Positions 60,236 through 64,000 of a DNA stretch of 64,000 nt are shown here, piece after piece. Position 1 is the stretch's first letter. Each line of letters starts with the position of its first letter. The notes below the pieces were generated by a model that made no database searches, had not been told where the DNA came from, and was given only the letters and a program-made list of their open reading frames with translations. Made by a program: the position numbers and the translations under genes. Location: contig NZ_OZ240671.1 in assembly GCF_965198575.1 (NCBI RefSeq), forward strand, positions 2,170,001 through 2,234,000, read 5' to 3'. This stretch comes from Lichenicola sp965198575 (GTDB lineage: Bacteria > Pseudomonadota > Alphaproteobacteria > Acetobacterales > Acetobacteraceae).

Positions 60236-61309
60236 ATGACAATCCAGAACGCCACCACCACGCCGATGTCGATGCAGCTGATGACCGGCGCGGTCGATCG
60301 TCTCGCGACCCAGGAGACGACGATCCAGGGCGAGGTCTCCTCCGGCGTCCTGTCGGACAGCTATGCCGGGCTCGGCGACCAGCGCTACGCAGCACTCAGC
60401 CTCCAGCCGCAGATCACCGAGGTCGCCGCCTGGACCAGCAACATCACGTCGGCGCAGAACACGCTCTCCGTAACCCAGACGGCGATGTCCCGGATCACCA
60501 CGATCGCCACCAACCTGCAGACGTCGCTCACCAGCCTGGCAGGCACGACCAGTGCCAGCACCGTGACAGCGGTGGCGTTGCAGGCGCGCCAGGACCTGAC
60601 GCAGCTCGCGTCGCTGCTGAACACCCAGAGCGGCACCGAGTACGTCTTTGCAGGCAACGATTCCACCAGCGCGCCGGTGGCCGATCCATCGACTATCGCC
60701 AGCGGCACGTTCTTCCAGACGGTGGCCGCCAGCGTTGCGACCGTCGGAACCAATGGCGCCGCGACGACCGAGGCGGCAACCGTGACCGCGGCCTCCGACA
60801 ACGGCCCGTCGGCATCCGTCTTCTCCGCGAGCCTCAGCACCGATGCGACCAGCGCTTCGGCGCTCGGCCGCAGCCTCACCGTGGGTAACCAGCAGCACGT
60901 CGGCGTCGGCCTCGTCGCGACCGCGGGTGGAGCCGCCAGCGCCACCTCGACCGGCTCTCCCATCCGCGACCTGATGCGTGCCCTCGCGGTGGTCGGCAGC
61001 CTCGACCAGGCGGATTCGTCGAGCACCGGCTTTACGACGCTGGTGCAGGACACCACCACGCAGATGACGGCGGTGAGCGCCGGCCTTGGGCTCGAGGTCA
61101 CCTCGCTGGGCCAGACGCAGAACAACCTGACCAGCCAGACCGCATCGCTCGGCGAGATGAGTGACGCACTCGTGAAGCAGCTCGGCGCCGTGAAGGACAG
61201 CGATCCGGCGAGCCTGTCGACGCAGCTGACGGCCACGCAGAACCAGCTTCAAGCATCCTACAGCCTGATCGCAGACATGAAGGGCATGTCGCTCGCAGCT
61301 TATCTCTGA
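60236..61309 (+). CDS. flgL: Flagellar hook-filament junction protein FlgL (HAP3)
   Basis: The 357-residue hook-associated protein has flagellin-like D0/D1 ends: MSMQLMTGAVDRLATQETTI near the N-terminus, SVTQTAMSRITTIATNLQTS, and LNTQSGTEYVFAGNDSTSAP, the classic FlgL YVFAG motif. The C-terminus LTATQNQLQASYSLIADMKG is helical. The middle is Ser/Thr/Ala-rich. It starts 7 bases after flgK and is co-transcribed with it. A 96-base gap separates it from flbT. Confidence 0.88.
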   Translation: MTIQNATTTPMSMQLMTGAVDRLATQETTIQGEVSSGVLSDSYAGLGDQRYAALSLQPQITEVAAWTSNITSAQNTLSVTQTAMSRITTIATNLQTSLTSLAGTTSASTVTAVALQARQDLTQLASLLNTQSGTEYVFAGNDSTSAPVADPSTIASGTFFQTVAASVATVGTNGAATTEAATVTAASDNGPSASVFSASLSTDATSASALGRSLTVGNQQHVGVGLVATAGGAASATSTGSPIRDLMRALAVVGSLDQADSSSTGFTTLVQDTTTQMTAVSAGLGLEVTSLGQTQNNLTSQTASLGEMSDALVKQLGAVKDSDPASLSTQLTATQNQLQASYSLIADMKGMSLAAYL

Positions 61310-61405
61310 GCGCAAACGGCTCGCTGTTGACGGGCTGTTAAGGGCATTGCTGCAAAATCGGTCTGCGTCGGCAACTGGCCGGTTGCCACAAGGATACGGT
61401 GCTTC

Positions 61406-61810
61406 ATGTCTCATCTCGTTCTGGAACTGCGGCAGGGTGAGATGATGGTCGTGAATGGCGCGACCATATTGTTCCGGAACAAGTGTCGGATCGAGCTGGT
61501 GTCCCAGGCGAGGTTCCTGTTCGGCAAGCAGATCATGATGCCCGGCGAGGCGGACACGGACCTGTGTCTCCTCTATTACAAGCTGCAGATCGCCTATGCC
61601 GGGCCTGCCGAGGATCGTGCTGAAGCCGCCTCGGACGTGCGCCTGCGACTGGCGGCTCTCCAACAGCAGGCGCTTGGAACTACAGCGGTCTCGCTACTGA
61701 GCGTTGCTGAAGCCTTTGAGGCCGAGGATTTTTACAAGGCGCTCAAACTGCTACGCTTGATGGTGCGCGACGAAAAGGCTGATGCCAACCAGAATTCTGA
61801 AGCCACGTAG
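61406..61810 (+). CDS. flbT: FlbT, post-transcriptional flagellin regulator
   Basis: The 134-residue protein has the FlbT pattern: LELRQGEMMVVNGATILFRN, KCRIELVSQARFLFGKQIM, DTDLCLLYYKLQIAYAG and a C-terminal helix ending AEDFYKALKLLRLMVRDE. In Caulobacter FlbT binds flagellin mRNA leaders and destabilises them until the hook is complete. The flagellin gene is the next gene, with a 60-base leader, and flaF follows it. This order is the typical alphaproteobacterial module. Confidence 0.9.
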   Translation: MSHLVLELRQGEMMVVNGATILFRNKCRIELVSQARFLFGKQIMMPGEADTDLCLLYYKLQIAYAGPAEDRAEAASDVRLRLAALQQQALGTTAVSLLSVAEAFEAEDFYKALKLLRLMVRDEKADANQNSEAT

Positions 61811-61870
61811 ACAGTTCGTTAATCTTTTTGTGGTTTCCTGCTTCCGTAAATCATCACTGGAGAAACCGTC

Positions 61871-63142
61871 GTGACACTTTCGATCAACACCAACACCGCC
61901 GCCATGGCGGCCCTTGAGTCTCTGTCTGCCACCGCGTCCATGCTGAACACCACGGAGAACCAGGTCTCCACCGGCAAGAAGGTGTCGTCGGCCTCCGACA
62001 ACCCAGCGATCTATGCCATCTCGCAGACCATGACCGGCAATATCGCCGGGCTTTCTGCCGTGTCCGACAGCCTTGCGTTCGGTGCGCAGGTCGTGAACAC
62101 GGCCAGCAAGGCTTCCGGTGACATTCTCTCGACCCTGCAGACCCTTCAGAACACGGTCACGACGTCGAGCCAGACAGGCATCTCCTTGACCACGATGGAG
62201 AGCCAGGTCGCAAATGCGTTGAATCAGGTTAATGCCTACGCTCGCAATTCGACATTCAATGGCATCAACCTGCTGACTACCAAGGCCGACGCGGGCGGCG
62301 CCGCCGACAATGCGCTCAACGTCGTCACCGGCCTGCAGGGCAGCCTTCTGACTGTGGCGAATCAGGCCACCGCCACCTCGAGCTCGGCCGTAAGCCTCAC
62401 CGACGCGCTTGGTCTGACGACGGGCATGGCCGCTGGCAATACGGTGATCGCGAGCGGGACGGCAGGGGCGGGCCAGACCACCCAGAGCATTCTGACGGGC
62501 TCGGCCACTGGCGTGAATATCGCCACAACCACTGCTCTTTCATCAACCGACTTTGCAAACGGCTCTGGCGTCAAATTGACCAATGGCGACGGCACCACCA
62601 CCACATTCGAGTTCGACGCGACCGGGACAACTGCGACTGCTCAGGAAACGTCAGGTGCAAGCGCCAACCATGTTGTGGTTGTTCTGGTAGACACGGGTTC
62701 CCAGTCGACGAGCACGATGCTCGGTAGCCTGGTCACTGCGATGAATAACAACGGCTACAACGCCGTCACGCAGAGCGATGGGTCTCTCAACGTGACCGGG
62801 AAAGGTCTAACCGCATCGTCAGCAATTACGTCCGCAGACATCTCGGCTGGAACCACGTTGGCAGCAAGTGCCGCTGTCATCACGACGATCCAGGGTGCAA
62901 TCAACAAGATGACCAACATCAGCACCAACCTGGGCGCCACCACGCAGCAGATCACCGGCATGCAGAGCTTCACCAGTGACCTCAGCGATGCGCTGACGTC
63001 GGGTGTCGGCGCCCTGACCGACGCGGATCTGGCGGCGACGAGCGCCAAGCTGACCTCGCTGCAGACGAAGCAGCAGTTGGCGATCCAGTCGCTCTCGATC
63101 GCGAACTCACAGTCCTCGTCGATCCTGTCGCTGTTCCGCTAA
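61871..63142 (+). CDS. fliC: Flagellin
   Basis: The 423-residue filament subunit has the conserved D0/D1 N-terminus SINTNTAAMAALESLSATAS with NTTENQVSTGKKVSSASDNP and SGDILSTLQTLQNTVTTSSQ, and the C-terminal D0 ending ATSAKLTSLQTKQQLAIQSL and ANSQSSSILSLFR. The variable centre (about 145-340) is rich in Thr, Ala, Gly and Asn. The start is the GTG at 61871, with CTGGAG about 9 bases upstream. FlbT and FlaF genes flank it, so its expression is probably controlled at mRNA level. Whether other flagellins exist elsewhere is unknown. The symbol is generic. Confidence 0.9.
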   Translation: MTLSINTNTAAMAALESLSATASMLNTTENQVSTGKKVSSASDNPAIYAISQTMTGNIAGLSAVSDSLAFGAQVVNTASKASGDILSTLQTLQNTVTTSSQTGISLTTMESQVANALNQVNAYARNSTFNGINLLTTKADAGGAADNALNVVTGLQGSLLTVANQATATSSSAVSLTDALGLTTGMAAGNTVIASGTAGAGQTTQSILTGSATGVNIATTTALSSTDFANGSGVKLTNGDGTTTTFEFDATGTTATAQETSGASANHVVVVLVDTGSQSTSTMLGSLVTAMNNNGYNAVTQSDGSLNVTGKGLTASSAITSADISAGTTLAASAAVITTIQGAINKMTNISTNLGATTQQITGMQSFTSDLSDALTSGVGALTDADLAATSAKLTSLQTKQQLAIQSLSIANSQSSSILSLFR

Positions 63143-63153
63143 CCCAAGCAAGG

Positions 63154-63171
63154 CCGGGCAGCAGTGCCCGG
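63154..63171 (+). terminator. Hairpin after the flagellin gene
   Basis: CCGGGCA and TGCCCGG form a perfect 7-bp stem with the loop GCAG, followed by TCTGCCTCTCC with no T tract. It sits between flagellin and flaF. It may attenuate read-through into flaF or protect the abundant flagellin mRNA. Confidence 0.4.
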
Positions 63172-63201
63172 TCTGCCTCTCCCAAGTGAACGGGGTTTTC
63201 C

Positions 63202-63594
63202 ATGAGCTACGGCGCAAAGCAGTATCGGCGGTCCGAGGGCGGGGCACTTTCGCCGCGGGAAACCGAGGCGGCTGCGTTCGAGTTCGTCAACCGGATGCTT
63301 GTACATGGCGGCGATCCGAGCATCCGCATGCGCGCGCTTGCCAAGAACCAGCAGCTCTGGTCGATGCTCCTGAAAGACGTCGGCAACACGACCAACTCGC
63401 TGCCGGAGATCCTGAAGTCCGATCTCGCCACAGTCGGCTTTTGGGCTGTGCGTGCAAGTATTGCGGCAATGGGCGACAACCGCACTGTCGAGACGCTCGT
63501 ACAGATCAACGAGGACATGATCGCCGGTCTTCGTGCCCATCACGCTGAGCCGACCTCGGCACCATGGGCTGGAGGTTTGGCGCTCGCCGGTTGA
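63202..63594 (+). CDS. flaF: FlaF, flagellin assembly/translation regulator
   Basis: The 130-residue protein matches FlaF: LSPRETEAAAFEFVNRMLVH, RMRALAKNQQLWSMLLKDVG and LKSDLATVGFWAVRASIAAM. In Caulobacter FlaF is needed for flagellin synthesis and counteracts FlbT. It is slightly longer at the C-terminus (HHAEPTSAPWAGGLALAG) than usual. It lies 59 bases after flagellin, with a hairpin between. It is the last flagellar gene on this strand in the window. Confidence 0.88.
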   Translation: MSYGAKQYRRSEGGALSPRETEAAAFEFVNRMLVHGGDPSIRMRALAKNQQLWSMLLKDVGNTTNSLPEILKSDLATVGFWAVRASIAAMGDNRTVETLVQINEDMIAGLRAHHAEPTSAPWAGGLALAG

Positions 63595-63752
63595 GACCGG
63601 TCTCGCTCGGCCTGCCCCATTCACACATGCTCTTGAGCTGCAGAGAGGAAGACACCACCTAACCGGTGGGTCTGGCGATCGGCGTTGCCTTCTAGGGACG
63701 TCGCCCCGCTTGATCCACAGATACCAGTCGCCTGACAAAAAGGGACAGGGCC

Positions 63753-64000
63753 ATGGAATTGGAAAAGTTCACCGAGCGTTCGCGCGGCTTCCTCCAGGCA
63801 GCGCAAACCATCGCACTTCGCGAATACCACCAGAAGCTGACGCCGGAGCACCTGCTCAAGGCGCTGCTTGATGATGAAGAGGGCGCGGCTGCCGGGCTGA
63901 TCCGTGCGGCCGGAGGCGATCCGCAGGCAGCGCGGCTGGCCGTCGAGGCCGAACTCAGCCGGCTCCCCAAGGTGCAGGGAGCAGGTGCCGGCCACCCACA
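63753..64000 (+). CDS. clpB: ClpB disaggregase, N-terminal part (runs off the window)
   Basis: The first 82 residues are in the window. MELEKFTERSRGFLQAAQTI followed by ALREYHQKLTPEHLLKALLD is the characteristic N-domain of ClpB, the AAA+ chaperone that dissolves aggregates with DnaK. The frame continues past the end at 64000. GGGACAGGG lies about 2-10 bases before the ATG. A hallmark heat-shock promoter is not evident in the 158-base gap after flaF. The remaining domains cannot be seen. Confidence 0.88.
   Translation, partial: MELEKFTERSRGFLQAAQTIALREYHQKLTPEHLLKALLDDEEGAAAGLIRAAGGDPQAARLAVEAELSRLPKVQGAGAGHP

Noticed and set aside
63595..63752. Heat-shock promoter before clpB
   Set aside because: A CTTGAG at 63632 and CCACCTAA at 63655 are too far apart (17 bases) and too diverged from the sigma-32 pattern to be called.
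1..64000. CRISPR arrays, rRNA genes, riboswitches, intact insertion sequences
   Set aside because: I looked for regularly spaced repeats, rRNA-like blocks, conserved riboswitch cores and transposases with terminal repeats, and saw none apart from the IS3 remnant.

Overview
The window is GC-rich, densely coded DNA from a flagellated alphaproteobacterium. The clearest pointers are flbT, flaF, an FlbD-type sigma-54 activator, a CtrA-family regulator and the fliF-fliG-fliH-fliN-flbD-flhA-flhF-flhG gene order. With the sugar-oxidation and sugar-phosphorolysis genes, this fits Rhodospirillales and probably Acetobacteraceae. The family-level placement is an inference from gene content. No rRNA, CRISPR array or intact insertion sequence is visible, and there is one tRNA, tRNA-Leu(TAA).

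Layout. 0.3-8.0 kb holds an MdtABC-like RND efflux operon (adaptor plus two pumps), then a small secreted protein. 8.5-11.4 kb (minus) holds a GMC oxidoreductase with a four-cysteine motif, coupled to an unusual alpha/beta hydrolase fused to a gluconate-dehydrogenase subunit-3-like domain. 11.5-16 kb (minus) is a giant CheB-CheR-PAS-kinase-REC-REC-LuxR protein. It is divergent from acetate kinase. Next come a GH65 phosphorylase, beta-phosphoglucomutase and hydrolase operon and a divergent GrpE-like gene. Both intergenic regions of this block share a GTAGTTTCCGA element that looks like the binding site of a FixJ-type regulator. 22.5-28.1 kb is a ribose-type sugar ABC operon with a ribokinase-family kinase and a SorC-family regulator. 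A MASE4 diguanylate cyclase and an SDR dehydrogenase follow.

30.7-33.2 kb is a decayed accessory patch: a LysR relic, an IS3 transposase tail and a repeat-protein relic, around an apparently intact PEP-CTERM protein. After the tRNA come a DUF45 metallopeptidase, a YcgN-like protein, and a remarkable PotABCD-like cluster. Its ATPase homologue has lost all the catalytic motifs, and its permease is only about 176 residues long. A DUF883/YqjE-like envelope-stress pair closes this part at a strong terminator.

38.6-63.6 kb is a flagellar island. It holds fliIJ, a CtrA paralogue with Glu in place of the phospho-acceptor Asp, and the long minus-strand operon fliK-flgD-fliFGHN-flbD-flhA-flhF-flhG. 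A NepR-like protein, a nitrilase-family amidase and NAD kinase follow on the same strand. The plus-strand genes are flgE, flgK, flgL, flbT, flagellin and flaF. Two divergent sigma-54-type promoters lie between fliK and flgE, so FlbD, encoded in the fliK operon, probably drives both. The window ends inside clpB.

The best candidates for new biology are the pseudo-ABC cluster (34.7-37.8 kb), the all-in-one sensor-to-DNA-binding protein with its putative local regulon (11.5-22.3 kb), and the Asp-less flagellar regulators.
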